DNA of 32,059 bases from Sphacelaria rigidula (Eukaryota > Phaeophyceae > Sphacelariales). Positions 1 to 10,084 of this stretch are shown in pieces. Each line of letters starts with the position of its first letter. Within the stretch, counting starts at the first letter, position 1. The translations under genes and the position numbers were made by a program. The notes beneath the pieces were generated by a model. It ran no database searches. It was not told the origin of the DNA and worked only from the letters and a program-made list of their open reading frames with translations. The stretch lies in assembly GCA_964200075.2 (NCBI GenBank), contig CAXNAA020000041.1, positions 1 to 32,059 on the forward strand. Reading direction: 5' to 3'.

Positions 1-1
1 T

Positions 2-627
2 TTGCTCAAAGCTAGCCGAAAAACAGTGCCCAACGGACTGGGGTCCGAAAAATCAATCCACGGGAGGAAATCGCCTGTAGATGGGCTGAAATCCTCATAT
101 TTGTAAAAACCGGGACTCGTTGCCATAAAAGTAGGTCTAACAATCACTGTTTCGGGCAATTCAGTCCAGCAAAGCAAACGTAGCGCTTGGGCTTCTCAGA
201 CCCCGCTCGGACCCGCTGTCACGAATTTTGTGTTCATGGACAGCGGATTCCGAATTCCTCTTCGATGAGTTACTATACGCAGCTCATGAGCTGTACGACG
301 CGTGACCTTTGGGCTGCGAACCCCCTCGCAGGTGTACTGAGTTGGACTACGCCACATTTCGGCTTCAGAACCACCGCTTTTCTCGCTACACAAAATGCAT
401 TCCTTCAAAAACATGCGGATGTTGGCCATCTGTAGAGCACTTAGGCCCGGGGAACCCCTGACCCGTTTGGCCCTGAAGTCAATTTCGAGCTGTCAGTATG
501 TGTGCCAGATGTCTTCGCTGGGTACAATGGCAACAGTAAGCGTGCCATCGCTCTCCACCGAACAGTCTACTGGATGCCGCTGATGTCTCTTGCTCAGTGC
601 TCAAAAACAACTCTACAGACGGTGTAG
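2..627 (+). pseudogene. Decayed coding remnant, unrecognised family, with internal stops and frame changes
   Basis: Three consecutive plus-strand stretches read like real protein but in different frames. Frame A is open from 2 to 265, apart from one TAA at 104-106, and closes with TGA at 266-268. Frame B picks up at about 258, is interrupted by TGA at 303-305 and runs to about 459. Frame C is open from 445 to the TAG at 625-627. Its codons are rich in G/C at third positions, and the peptide includes GPEVNFELSVCVPDVFAGYN. Each switch falls close to where the previous frame stops, as expected for one ancestral reading frame damaged by small indels. Short introns are an alternative for the last switch, because a TTAG acceptor lies at 441-444. 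I do not recognise the family; a transposon or viral remnant and a dead host gene are all possible. The left end is cut by the window. Confidence 0.4.
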
Positions 628-706
628 CGCCGTACTGGCAAACAAGAGGAATCAGAGAGGCGGCAAAGACCACAAACAGAGTTAAAAGGACGTTAGTCGT
701 GCCCGC

Positions 707-708
<2 letters not shown>

Positions 709-754
<46 letters not shown>
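709..754. repeat. (TG)n microsatellite, 23 repeats
   Basis: An uninterrupted TG run lies directly against the end of dispersed repeat RA, which starts at about 754. It creates long artificial Cys-Val reading frames on the plus strand and Thr-His frames on the minus strand. Confidence 0.97.
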
Positions 755-756
<2 letters not shown>

Positions 757-895
757 GTCGTCCCATCTATTCTGGACGTCGGTCTACATCTTTCGGTAAT
801 TGTAGGCGCACCAGCCGGGGTCACACAGGAGGAAGGTCAACACAGGAGTTTATTCTTTTTTGTTTGTTTAGTACTCCACCTTCCTTCCGCGGTGC
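754..895 (+). repeat. Dispersed repeat RA, copy 1
   Basis: The segment begins GTCGTCCCATCTATTCTGG and contains CCGGGGTCACACAGGAGGAA and GTACTCCACCTTCCTT. It matches the reverse complement of 9451-9590 over its whole length. The first ~30 bases occur a third time, inverted, at 10149-10180. The conserved end lying against a TG run suggests a transposable-element terminus. No coding capacity is seen. Confidence 0.8.
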
Positions 896-1289
896 TTGCC
901 CTTCTTTTTCACCACGAAAATCTATCGTTAAATTGTGATGACCAAAATGATCTGTGGTTCATCTGTAGCGGGGGGGGAAAGTGATTGGTCGGATTAATCA
1001 CTCTGCTGCTCTGAGGCCTCGCTCCTGGCTTCTAATTTTCCATGGGAAATTGTCGAACACATACAACGGACTTGGTGAGCTTTTCGGCTGTCCTGCGAAC
1101 GGGCCCCATCCCCCTCTCCAGAACCACCCCCCGTGTTGCTCCGTCTCGAAAGGGATGCGTGGTCAATGGTCGAACGACCGAGGCAAGCAACAAATGAGTA
1201 CGCCCCCCTGCCCCCCCGCCTGCTAAAAATCTCCGGATGTTCCTGGAATTTCAGACTGTGAAACTGTTCCGAAGCGACGCTCGCGGTCT
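896..1289. other. No gene seen
   Basis: The short reading frames on both strands overlap each other and show no protein-like composition. A G8 run lies near 970. No repeat match was found inside this stretch. Confidence 0.5.
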
Positions 1290-2040
1290 GACGGGTCAAC
1301 CCTTAGACCGCGGTGCGGGTAGTCCATCCCATCTGGATCATACATACTTTTTTCATGTGAACATTGACGCCGATTCAGCAGGTGACGTACGCTCGCGGTC
1401 GAAGGGTTATATCTGTCGGTCACAATGAAATCAGTCCACTACGGAACTGAATGTATGTAACTGCACATCGCCCACCCTGTGCAGAGATTTCTGTAGTAGA
1501 TTTAGACAGTGGTGCGGGTAGTCCATCTGGGTTAACCCTGAGACCGCGAGATTAGTCTTTTTTGGATCATACATACTTTTTTTCACTTGAAAGTGATGCC
1601 GATTCAACGGAGGACTAACCTCGTGGTCTAAGGGTTACCGCGAGGTTAGTCTTCTGTTGAATCGGCATCAATTTTGACTGAAAAAAAGTATGCATGATCC
1701 AGAAAGACTAATCTCGGGGTCTAAGGGTTAAGGGTTAACCCTTCGACCGGGATACGGGCAGTCCATCTGCATCATGTACTCTTTTTTCAAGTAAATATTG
1801 ATGCCGATTCGGCAGGTGACCTACCCTCGCGGTGTGGGTAGTCCATCTGGATCGTGCATAACTTTTTCAAGTGTATGTTGATGCCGATTCAGCAGGCGAC
1901 CTACCCTCGCGGGTGAAGGATTCACCCTTAGACGGCGGTGCGGGTAGTCTATCTGGATCACGCATACTTTCTTCAAATGAATACGAGTAATGATGCCGGT
2001 TCATCAGGTGATACCCTCGCTGTCGAAGAGTTCAATGATC
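1290..2040. repeat. Cluster of M1 TIR elements in direct and inverted order
   Basis: About six copies of a ~100-117 bp element lie side by side. The consensus ends are TTAACCCTTAGACCGCG and its complement. The interior carries GTAGTCCATCTGGATCAT, then a T-rich stretch, then GATGCCGATTCAGCAGGTGA. The copy at about 1533-1640 is forward. The next, about 1635-1735, is the reverse complement and shares the terminal sequence. The copies starting at about 1738, 1835 and 1925 are forward again. Part of another copy lies at 1505-1530. Well-preserved ends with variable interiors suggest a MITE-like element that accumulated by nested or tandem insertion. Other copies lie near 2.16, 3.0, 4.36, 8.14, 28.97 and 29.15 kb. 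Confidence 0.85.
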
Positions 2041-2154
2041 CCCGAGGGACCCGGCCGTGATCACAACAGAGGTATTCAAGGTGAACAAAATGGAAACATT
2101 CATACAGGAGGAAAGTGTGAACAAACAAAAAGATGAGACAATCGGAGCGAGAGG

Positions 2155-2270
2155 TTGGCTATTAACCCTTTGGCCGCGACGGTACGTCATCTGCTGAATC
2201 AGCATCAATCTTCACTTGAAATAGTATGCATGATCCAGATGAACTACCCTCACTGCGGTCTAAAGAACAA
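2155..2270 (-). repeat. M1 element copy, inverted and degenerate
   Basis: It starts TTAACCCTTTGGCCGCGA, then reads CTGCTGAATCAGCATCAAT and a T/A-rich stretch, and ends near AGATGAACTACCCTCACTGC. This is the reverse orientation relative to the copy at 8139-8255. The right terminal repeat is worn. Confidence 0.75.
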
Positions 2271-2519
2271 AAAACGGTACGGAACTGAAGGAAATAAAGC
2301 GAGAAATGGGCGGCCCCTCCAGCATACGTTCAGATCACGAAGAGTCGTGTGAGAAATAAAACGCATGCGCGTAATTGCCGAACAAGATAAAAAAAAGCCG
2401 GGCGGGACCAGATTATGACGTGATTATCTCGGCAGTGAGAAGAGTCCAAACCCCTCGAAAAAAAAGGGTCGACCATTGGACTCAACAGAGATTACCAAAT
2501 GGTCGGAATCAATGCGTGT

Positions 2520-2790
2520 GAGAATACCAATATTCGGATGTTCATAGCTTACAGCCCCGAGTGCTCCTAGCTCGTGCAGACGTATTCTCTCCAAGATCAC
2601 CGACACAGGCACCGATTCTAGGTCTGCCAATGCACACTTGGTGGCGGACACTCTCTCCGCCCACCATGCCCGAGGGTTCCCCTATGCCTCGGTCGGGGTT
2701 TGGGTTAGGGTTAGCGGTAGGATTAATGATATCTCCTTAACAACCATTGTTCTGACCATTGGTGAACAGCTATTCGCTGATAAGCCCTCT
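2520..2790 (+). repeat. Dispersed repeat RB, copy 1, with telomere-like core
   Basis: Shared blocks with the copy at 9655-9930 are ATATTCGGAT, GTGCTCCTA, AGGTCTGCCAATGCAC and a GGTTTGGGTTAGGGTTAG-type tract at about 2697-2714. The same blocks occur in reverse complement inside the foldback element at about 23100-23320. The TTAGGG-like tract therefore belongs to a dispersed repeat and need not mark a chromosome end. No coding sequence is seen. Confidence 0.75.
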
Positions 2791-2984
2791 CTGGACTCCG
2801 GCAGTACGACCAATCCGTCAGCATCGCTCCCCTGATCTACTGAATGGCACTAGTAGAGTTGTCGCGCGGACGTAGCCACTGCCGTCAACTCTGTTTCCAT
2901 GTATATTCTACAGGACCGGTACGGCCGCGCATGGCTTCATCTTACACAGCGATTGATCTGTTACTGTACAGACTTCAGTATCTC

Positions 2985-3112
2985 CGGAAGACAGAGGGTT
3001 CAAAAACCTTGCACCCAATGCAAAGGGTTAATCATTCGTTGGCATGGCATCATGTTCACTTGAAAAATAACATTGGAGAACCACACGTTCGACTCTCGCG
3101 GTCAAAGGGTTT
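2985..3112 (-). repeat. Degenerate M1 element copy
   Basis: Matches to M1 are AAAGGGTTAA at about 3022, a TTCACTTGAAAAA core at about 3055 and CTCGCGGTCAAAGGGTTT at the right end. The interior is strongly diverged. Confidence 0.5.
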
Positions 3113-4350
3113 GAGGGCGGAGCCACTTCTCACACCAGCTCAATATTGACGTGAAGTTTTGATACCTCCTCAGACCTGCTACACCGATGATCGGCCCAAG
3201 AAACAGACGTGAGCGTTTCTTGGTGCAGATTGGGGTAAAAACGTGCTTGGGAGAAATCCAACAGAGAGATGGTCAGTCGGCCGTTGGCGAGTGGAATAAA
3301 GTCACGACTCTTCAGTCACGAGACCGATCCAGACCACATCGAAAGTAACATCAAGAAGCTAAGGCGTACGCAGTGCTGAACAAGATGGGTTGTGCTCACC
3401 CCCCCTTGGGATGTTACCACTCGACTCCAGGCTTTCACAGCAGAGCAATGAGTTCGATGAAATGTGGAGGCGCGCTCTTTTCCTACCTCAACAGGCATCA
3501 TCGCTCACGCAGGACCATAATATCCACACTCGATTAAAAAAAAAAAATTTCTCCAACGAGTGGAACGAATCACTTGCATCTCTGGCCGATCGTGCACTGC
3601 AACATCAATACTGCCGTGAAACCGTTCCCTGGACAAAATAGGTTATCGATTGTATCGCGACAAAAAGAGATAGAGAAGAGGGGTATCGTAGAGAAAAAGT
3701 GTATTGCAGCGGAACACAGAGACTTTCAATAGCAACATCTAAGAGGTAACTGTAATAGAGAGTGTGTACGAGGAACAAGAGGACCTCAAAGAAAAAAAAT
3801 GGAACAGGCGCGAGAACGGTCCGGTCCTCCGAGCCCTTGGTTTGAGTGTGCCATCGCACAGAATCACGAACCGGTCCCAGACGGGGTGGGCACAATCGGA
3901 AGACCGCTTTCATCCACGCATCCAAGAGGTCCGAAGAAGTAGCGGAGGGTAGGGGCGAATTCAAATAGGACAATCGTTGTTGCGATCCTCCTCGAGCGGA
4001 AGGACCAAGGATACGTGCACTCGTCGTGCGCGGTTGAGTTGCCCTTGGTGTCCTGATGTCAATGCCACGAACCAGTGAAAATGAAACGGTTTGAGTACGA
4101 GGTGCTACGACTAAGACAGTTCGTGTCCACTCACATCCTACATACTTACAGCACGAGCACTACTTACACAGCACAACTGTTATAGCACTAGTTGGGTCGG
4201 TGTATAGTGCCAAGGGCGGGATTTGCGCAGGTTGAGTGTGCCTCACGAGATTCAAGATTCCGGACGGGAGAAAAACGTGAACTTCGACGACCGAAAAAAA
4301 GGTGAAGGTTGGAAAGATGAACACTGATGGACAACAGTTACGGAGCGATA
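3113..4350. other. No gene seen
   Basis: The reading frames here are short, overlap on both strands and do not look like protein. An A11 run lies at about 3537. I found no tandem structure, terminal repeat or RNA-gene signature. Confidence 0.5.
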
Positions 4351-4354
4351 ATGG

Positions 4355-4465
4355 AAGTGTTTAACCTCAGACAGCGAGAGCAGGTCATCCACTGAATCGG
4401 CATCAATTTCACTTGAAAAAAGACTGTATGATTCACATGGACTGCCCTCGCGGTCTGTTGTCCGT
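4355..4465 (-). repeat. M1 element copy, inverted
   Basis: It runs from TTTAACCTCAGACAGCGAG through ACTGAATCGGCATCAATTTC to GACTGCCCTCGCGGTCTG, matching the reverse orientation of the M1 consensus. The right terminal repeat has lost its GGGTTAA end. This copy sits inside a 201-codon minus-strand frame (4252-4857), which argues against that frame being a gene. Confidence 0.75.
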
Positions 4466-5706
4466 ACAACGGGTAGTGACGAAAACGAAAATACGAAGTA
4501 CAGTAAAGCGGAGAAAGGAGGCCAACTGCGAAGATCCCGCGTCCACACTTTGTTCAGGTGAAAGACAAAAACGCTGAACTGAATGCCCATGAACGGAAAG
4601 CACTCGACAGTTGAATACAAAAAGTGAGCAGTACAGGTCAGAACCTTACAGTTCAAGACAACGGTACAGTGTTCGAGACTGTGACGTAGGATCAAGGGAG
4701 GCAGAACGACCTCGGTGTCCACTACCGTGCTGTGACCTCTGTGCTGTTTCGGGAGATAAGAGCGGGGCCCCTTTGTTCCATTGTTCACTGTCCTCAACAG
4801 CAGATTTTCAGGTCCCTCCGAACACATGGAAATAAACGTTTGATTCTTAGGTTTCATCCGTGTTCGACGTACAAGAAGCTTTGTTGGTCAGTTTGGTTTG
4901 CCGCGCTTGCCTCCGTACGTCCTCTGTAATGAGCACCTGTGCGTACCGTAGGAACGATCAACGGATACGGGTCTACCTGGGGCATCATCTCACGAGAAGC
5001 GGGAGTTGCTATTGTTTGTACTTTGCTGCTGTCATTTCACTGAGTCTAGATATACATGACCTCATCATCATGGGATATTTCCGTATTGCTGATTTTTGGG
5101 AGCAGAGCTGCAGAGCGTCGGTGCTTCCGCATGTGTGCGGCAGGACAAAAGTCCTCCACAAGCAAAAATGAGGAAAACTCGGAATAACTGCGCTGCACAC
5201 CAGTCTGCTCAAATTCGTGATCAGAACAGCTTGCTGCTTCTCGTGATGAAAACCTTGCACCTTGTGAAATGCGGCACAAAGTTCTGACGATAAACGAATA
5301 TTCACACGGGTAGATCACGAGAACATCGTTACCTTCGTTGCTGCAGACGTTGAGGAGCGGACCATTTTTCAGTACACAAAAAGTGCACACAGCACCCGCG
5401 AACCGCAAACATCACAGTGAGTGCTCGATTGCCGGTTGCCGGTAAGCATCAATACGAGCCGTGGGGGGTACGCTAAAGCACATGCTAATGTGCATACAAT
5501 ACGCTATCGTATGCATGCACCACAACGACAAAACAAGGTTGCGATCCTTCTCCAATGAATGCCGAGGGTACACATCATTAATTTCCTCACGAGCAGGAGC
5601 AAAACTACAGGGACCATCTGCCAACGCTGAGCACGAAAATCCCGAAACAATCCGCACGTGGTCCTTGATCGTTAACATAAGGTATACTTCGCGATACATG
5701 CCAACT
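4466..5706. other. No confident gene; possible downstream exon of the 5.7-6.6 kb gene
   Basis: Most of this stretch shows no protein-like frame. On the minus strand near 5530-5600 one frame reads PAREEINDVYPRHSLEKDR, which is moderately protein-like and has AG acceptors just upstream. It could be an exon downstream of the donor at 5799, but I could not fix its boundaries. Confidence 0.35.
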
Positions 5707-6630
5707 TTATCTGTACCTTATATTGATGGTCGAAAGACTGGAGCTGGGAGCTCTCTGAGTGAGCGTATGAACTTGCATGTTCACCAAAATCCAACATACC
5801 TCGTGGCGCCGTTTTCTTGCGCCATGAAGCAGCGTCTGAAAATCTTCTTCCTCCATTCCCCTGACCCCAGCGAGTAACGTCTGATAGTCCCCATACTTGA
5901 TGGATGGGAACATAGTCTCGAGGTCGGATCGGGTGGATGGATCCGCCAAAGCTTCCTCCAGCCTTCTCTCGCGCCTCTCCATCAGCTCCCGAAATCTGAC
6001 AGAAATCATGGTGAAATATGCCATGTCCCTCTCGAAAGATGGGGATATCGGACGACCAGCCCTGTGGTTGTCACGAGAATTGTCCGCTCGCTGCCGCTGC
6101 TGCTGCCATGGAATAGCTAATGAATGCTCTTGTTCTTTCCCTCGCTGCACCCTTCCCTCCTTCTCTGCTGTTGTTGTCATCATTCCCCCGCCCGTGCCAC
6201 CACAGCTGTAGCTGCTGTTTTCACCATGAGCATCATGAGGCTTGTCCTTCGTTTCCGAGGTTTTCATGGAATTGATGGAATGTGAACAAACCAGACGCGT
6301 CTTGATGGGAGATAGACCTTGTTCAGTCATCTGCATGATTAATTCCGGTGATGATGTCCGTCTCGACACCTTCGGAGCAGCCGGTGCAGCAGCAACCGAT
6401 GCGGCCTCAATTGATGGCGAAGTGCCGGCGCCAACAGCCAGACTAGAACTATCACCACCACCACTTCCACCTGTGCCGTCACTTTCATCAACACCGCCGT
6501 CGCAGGCCATCTCGCTACTGTCTCCCTGGGCACTACGAAGTGATCCCGTTTTTTTTTTTTGGTTTTCGACGCTGACGGTTCCCGTGCTCCCTTCTTCGCG
6601 GACTATCTTTTCAGCTGCCTCTGGGTCCAT
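5707..6630 (-). CDS. Ser/Gly-rich protein with charged helical C-terminus, function unknown
   Basis: The ATG at 6630 opens a 307-codon frame with protein-like composition and GC-rich third positions. A strong donor (GAG followed by GTATGTTGG) at 5799-5791 suggests the first exon is 5800-6630, coding 277 residues in phase 0; the remaining frame to 5707 is then intron. Residues 1-190 are low in complexity: Lys/Glu at the start, a Gly/Ser/Asp stretch around 45-70, an Ala run near 80, and Gln/Arg patches near 175. From about 195 to 277 the sequence is charged and probably helical, with RFRELMERRERRLEEAL and DYQTLLAGVRGMEEEDFQTL. I see no signal peptide or membrane span. An in-frame TGA lies 36 bases upstream of the ATG. 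A good polypyrimidine-CAG acceptor at 6660 leaves open an upstream exon. I do not recognise the family; a nuclear or scaffold role would be a guess. Confidence 0.65.
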   Translation of the reverse strand: MDPEAAEKIVREEGSTGTVSVENQKKKTGSLRSAQGDSSEMACDGGVDESDGTGGSGGGDSSSLAVGAGTSPSIEAASVAAAPAAPKVSRRTSSPELIMQMTEQGLSPIKTRLVCSHSINSMKTSETKDKPHDAHGENSSYSCGGTGGGMMTTTAEKEGRVQRGKEQEHSLAIPWQQQRQRADNSRDNHRAGRPISPSFERDMAYFTMISVRFRELMERRERRLEEALADPSTRSDLETMFPSIKYGDYQTLLAGVRGMEEEDFQTLLHGARKRRHEVCWILVNMQVHTLTQRAPSSSLSTINIRYR

Positions 6631-6792
6631 ACGCGCACCGGCGACCCAAAAGAAGCGGGCTGGTCAAGGGGAAGATAAAAGCAGCACAGTTATTACAAAC
6701 GGTGAATTGTGCGGAAAAGTAAGCCAACGTTAGTGAGAGTCCGTGGCTACAAGATGTTGCGTGTTGAGGACGAGTGCTCCTCCTCTCCGTGT

Positions 6793-6816
6793 CACGTGCT
6801 GTGTGGTGTGCACGTG
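6793..6816. promoter_or_regulatory. Paired CACGTG motifs upstream of the 5.7-6.6 kb gene
   Basis: Two CACGTG palindromes lie at 6793-6798 and 6811-6816, about 165-185 bases upstream of the ATG at 6630. CACGTG is the classical binding site of bHLH and bZIP factors. The pairing and location make a promoter role possible, but two hexamers in this much sequence could also be chance. Confidence 0.25.
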
Positions 6817-6870
6817 GTTCCTCTACATGTAAAAAATGCGAAACCTTGATGTGTTCGCGAAAAATCGTCA

Positions 6871-8138
6871 CAGGTTTGGAGCGTAGACCCCTTCACCGAA
6901 CAGGCGAGACCGCAAAACTGCCGCACCCGCCCTCTTCCTTCCCGAAACGCCAAGCCGTACCTGCTACGTCACAAGGAGCGCACTGCACTACACCCAGGAC
7001 AGTATGCTCGGGCAACGAGTCGCCTCTAACAATTTCGAGACACTGGAAGTGTCCCACACCCAATGCACAACCCTGAACTCGTATTGAACAGCTGACTGGG
7101 AATACACACCTGCGGCCAGTTTGGCAGTTGTGGGGTGGACGAAAATATCAACTTTTATAAGGCCGAACAGAAATGCGAAATCCAAACTGCGAACCGCGGA
7201 AACACTGAAACACGCAACGACAGCCGATCATAGCAAAAAGACACCCCTCCCTGAATTCCTACCTTATGGAGCAAGATGAAATCCTCACCGCCACGATAGA
7301 CTGTCAACCAAAGCTGCGTTCTTTCCCCCGGATAACAGAAGAAAACGCGTGCCTTAGATGCTTCAAGTCTCCGCGCTTTGACCCAGCACTTGCGACGACT
7401 TGCAAACCGTGGTGCGATTGTCAACTCTGTTGCCCTCCAAGTTCAACGTCGAGATCCCCTGGAGTTGGTGAAATTAATAAAATAAAATGATGCTGAATTT
7501 TCCAAGGGGTCTCACTCGGGGCTGCATTGTAAAAGTTGATCAGTTTGTACTTCGGACACACATATTGGAAAATACAGACCTTATCATTTCGACAGTTTTC
7601 GGGCCGTTTCCACATTTCCACACCCAAAGTTCAATATATTTCAAGTTTTGCACTGTGTTTAGAATAATCGATATTAGGTATTTTCGGTCGTTATGGAAGA
7701 ACGATGTTCGGGTCAGATCTACCGATAATATTGAACAAAACTCACCCTACAGCAGGATTTCGGCTCTGGGGTCCTTACAGGTGGTGCACGTGTACCCCCC
7801 GCCGGAACCGATGGCACCAATATGAACCCAAAGATGGCAAGTAGAGGGCTACAGACCCCCCCCCGCGGCAACCGGTAGCCGTTTGTGCAAGTGACCTTTC
7901 ACAGCAAAATACGAAAATCACCACTTCATGCGCGCATGTAGATACAATACACAGCACACGACACCACAGTGTACCTTGTGCAGCGTGCACCGTACTCGTA
8001 TTCAGCACGCGACCCATGTTTCTTGTATTTTACGCACAAAGTACATGCTCTAGAGGGACCATATCAATTCTGATGGATCTTCCCGAGGTTTCGTTTTGTA
8101 GCAGGCAAGCCCACCAATATCAGGCGCCTCCTTGATTC
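6871..8138. other. No gene seen
   Basis: Reading frames on both strands are short or overlapping and lack biased composition. The stretch 7480-7740 is comparatively AT-rich. No repeat belonging to the families in this window was recognised. Confidence 0.5.
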
Positions 8139-8255
8139 AACTTTAACCCTTCGACGGCCGTGCGGGTAGTCCATCTGGATTAGGCTTACTTTTTTCGAGT
8201 GAAAATTGATGCCGATTCAGCAGGTGACGTACCCTCGCGGTCTAAGGGTTAAAGT
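8139..8255 (+). mobile_element. Best-preserved M1 element (117 bp TIR element)
   Basis: The left end AACTTTAACCCTTCGACGGC and the reverse complement of the right end, AACTTTAACCCTTAGACCGC, differ at only a few positions. They give 20 bp terminal inverted repeats. The interior carries GTAGTCCATCTGG and GATGCCGATTCAGCAGGTGA. With no coding capacity, short length and many relatives in the window, it fits a non-autonomous MITE. No target duplication can be separated from the terminal repeat, so the superfamily is unassigned. Confidence 0.8.
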
Positions 8256-8343
8256 TCGGGGTAGTCTTCCAAAGATGGTACATCAAACAAGGCGTCTGGT
8301 CTGTCAGCAGGATTTCCGTTGCTTTATAGTACCTCACACAGCT

Positions 8344-8364
8344 TGTTGTTGTTGTTGTTGTTGT
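8344..8364. repeat. (GTT)n microsatellite
   Basis: A run of seven trinucleotide repeats in GCTTGTTGTTGTTGTTGTTG context. No coding frame around it is convincing. Confidence 0.9.
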
Positions 8365-8399
8365 CTTCACAGCTTACAGGGCAAAATTAATCACAGACA

Positions 8400-9440
8400 A
8401 CAACAGTAGTGTAAACTACAACGGTTGCGTCCATTGCACATCGGAAACTTCTCAGAACAGGCAGATCCATGCATCGCGGTAGGGTGCCGGCCAATAAGAG
8501 CCGCCAGCATCCCACAAAATGAAGACAGAACCCAGGGAAGCGCTCATGTGTACATCCCGACCTTGGTGTATACGAGTGTACGTGAATCCAGTACATTGTC
8601 ATTGTTACAACCGACACTAAAAATGATGTACGATGATTGTTCAGGCAGTTACTACTGTTCCGCACCTCTCGTAAAGAGTGTGGCCGCAACTTGTATGTGA
8701 CCTGGGAAACGCACGGCAGTAACTGCACGAGAGTGTACCGTACATTGCCGGAGGATGCGCCCACGAGTACATCGAGTGATCCCCCCGCAGCGCGGTGGGA
8801 AGGTGTAAAGTTGTTCAAGACAAGATAAATGTAGGTTCGTCGGCGGGGAGCACGGAAACACAATAAATGCTGATAGCTCTGAAAAGATTTAGGCTCGTTT
8901 AGCCCCGCCTTTAATCCTCTGCCAACGGACACTTTCCTGCTGAGGTGAAATTACGAGGATGGGTTGGGAGGGTTCGGACTTGTTTCGTGATGGAACCACT
9001 CAAGCGAAGGTGTGAAAGGTGTGAACGACCTTGCCAAATTTTCTTGTGGCCATAAATGAAAAATGAAACCAGGGCTTCTCGCTGCAGTCTGCCTTGGTGA
9101 GTGGGGCACACGTCAAAAAAACGAATCGCTCTTGCTAAACCGTAAACCGGAGCGCTGACCCTAACTCGAGATCCATTCCCACAGCACACCGAGAACCCTT
9201 GCGCAAGGGAGGCGGATGTTGTTATGATAACCTAGACAAAATGTGATGTATTTTTGCTCAAGCCGGTGCTTGACGCTCAAGGGACGATTCGAGCCCAAAC
9301 ACACCTTATAGTCGAGGGCTTGACTGTTGGGCGTCAAAGATCCAAACGCAATGGTTCAGACTAAAATAAATAAAACCAAGGACAGGTAAAAAGGGCAGCA
9401 GAATAGACGAATTCATGGCCCATCTCGATTGGACATTTTC
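8400..9440. other. No gene supported
   Basis: A 181-codon minus-strand frame at 8387-8932 lacks an ATG at its upstream end and is rich in Cys, His and Arg without recognisable motifs. The opposite strand has an equally open frame. I see no splice-bounded exon here. Confidence 0.45.
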
Positions 9441-9450
9441 AGTCGGTAGA

Positions 9451-9590
9451 GCGCATAAGGAAGGTGGAGTACTGAAATAAAACAGAAGAAATTCGGGTGT
9501 TTGACCTTCCTCCTGTGTGACCCCAGCTGATGCGCCCACATACACAGAACGGTGTAGACTGGTGTCCAGAATAGATGGGATGACAGCACG
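9451..9590 (-). repeat. Dispersed repeat RA, copy 2 (inverted)
   Basis: The reverse complement reads GTGCTGTCATCCCATCTATT at its start, then GGGGTCACACAGGAGGAAGG and GTACTCCACCTTCCTT. These are the blocks of 754-895 in the same order. Sequence beyond about 9451 no longer matches. Confidence 0.8.
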
Positions 9591-9654
9591 AACGGAGCGT
9601 ACGCGTCGGTCGCAAAAGACTGGTCGAGTGTCGAGTACTTGATTTAAGACTGTG

Positions 9655-9930
9655 CACGGATATTCGGATCTTTAGATTGGCGGAGGCAGTCCCAAGTGCT
9701 CCTATAATAGCTTCCCCAGAAAGTGTTTTTGTCCATTAGGTGTCGATTTGAGGTCTGCCAATGCACCTGCCTGGCGCAACCTTTGTACCCTCTTGTCTGA
9801 GATTCTCGCAAGCCTTGGTTGGACTCTAGATTAGGGTCAGGGTTTGCGTTAGTATTATATAATAAATTTCCGAGGGAACGCATGCCAACCATTCTCATGA
9901 CTAAAGCGTAGGCACCCCTCCTAAACTGGC
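9655..9930 (+). repeat. Dispersed repeat RB, copy 2
   Basis: Shared blocks with copy 1 (2520-2790) are ATATTCGGAT, AGTGCTCCTA, GAGGTCTGCCAATGCACC and a degenerate telomere-like tract at about 9832-9860. The order and spacing are similar but the sequence between blocks has diverged strongly. A further partial relative may lie at about 10640-10840, where TTGGGTTGGGATTTGGGTTA occurs. Confidence 0.7.
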
Positions 9931-10084
9931 ACGAACAGGTGGCGCCAAGTATGCTGGTACTACCCGAACTCGTCGACATAATTCATGGTTGAAACAGATT
10001 CAGTTCGATAGTGTTCCACCATGTTCGAATCATTCGAGGTATCGAGGTATCTCGAACACGAGGTGTGCGATGTACCAAACGACA

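Noticed and set aside
597-938. Cys/Val-rich frames around 700-760
   Set aside because: They are translations of the (TG)n microsatellite.
4252-4857. 201-codon minus-strand frame starting with ATG
   Set aside because: It runs through an M1 repeat copy, which supplies part of its length. Composition is Ser/Phe-rich without motifs, and no splice structure supports it.
8387-8932. 181-codon minus-strand frame
   Set aside because: It lacks an ATG at its upstream end, the opposite strand is similarly open, and Cys, His and Arg content looks non-coding.
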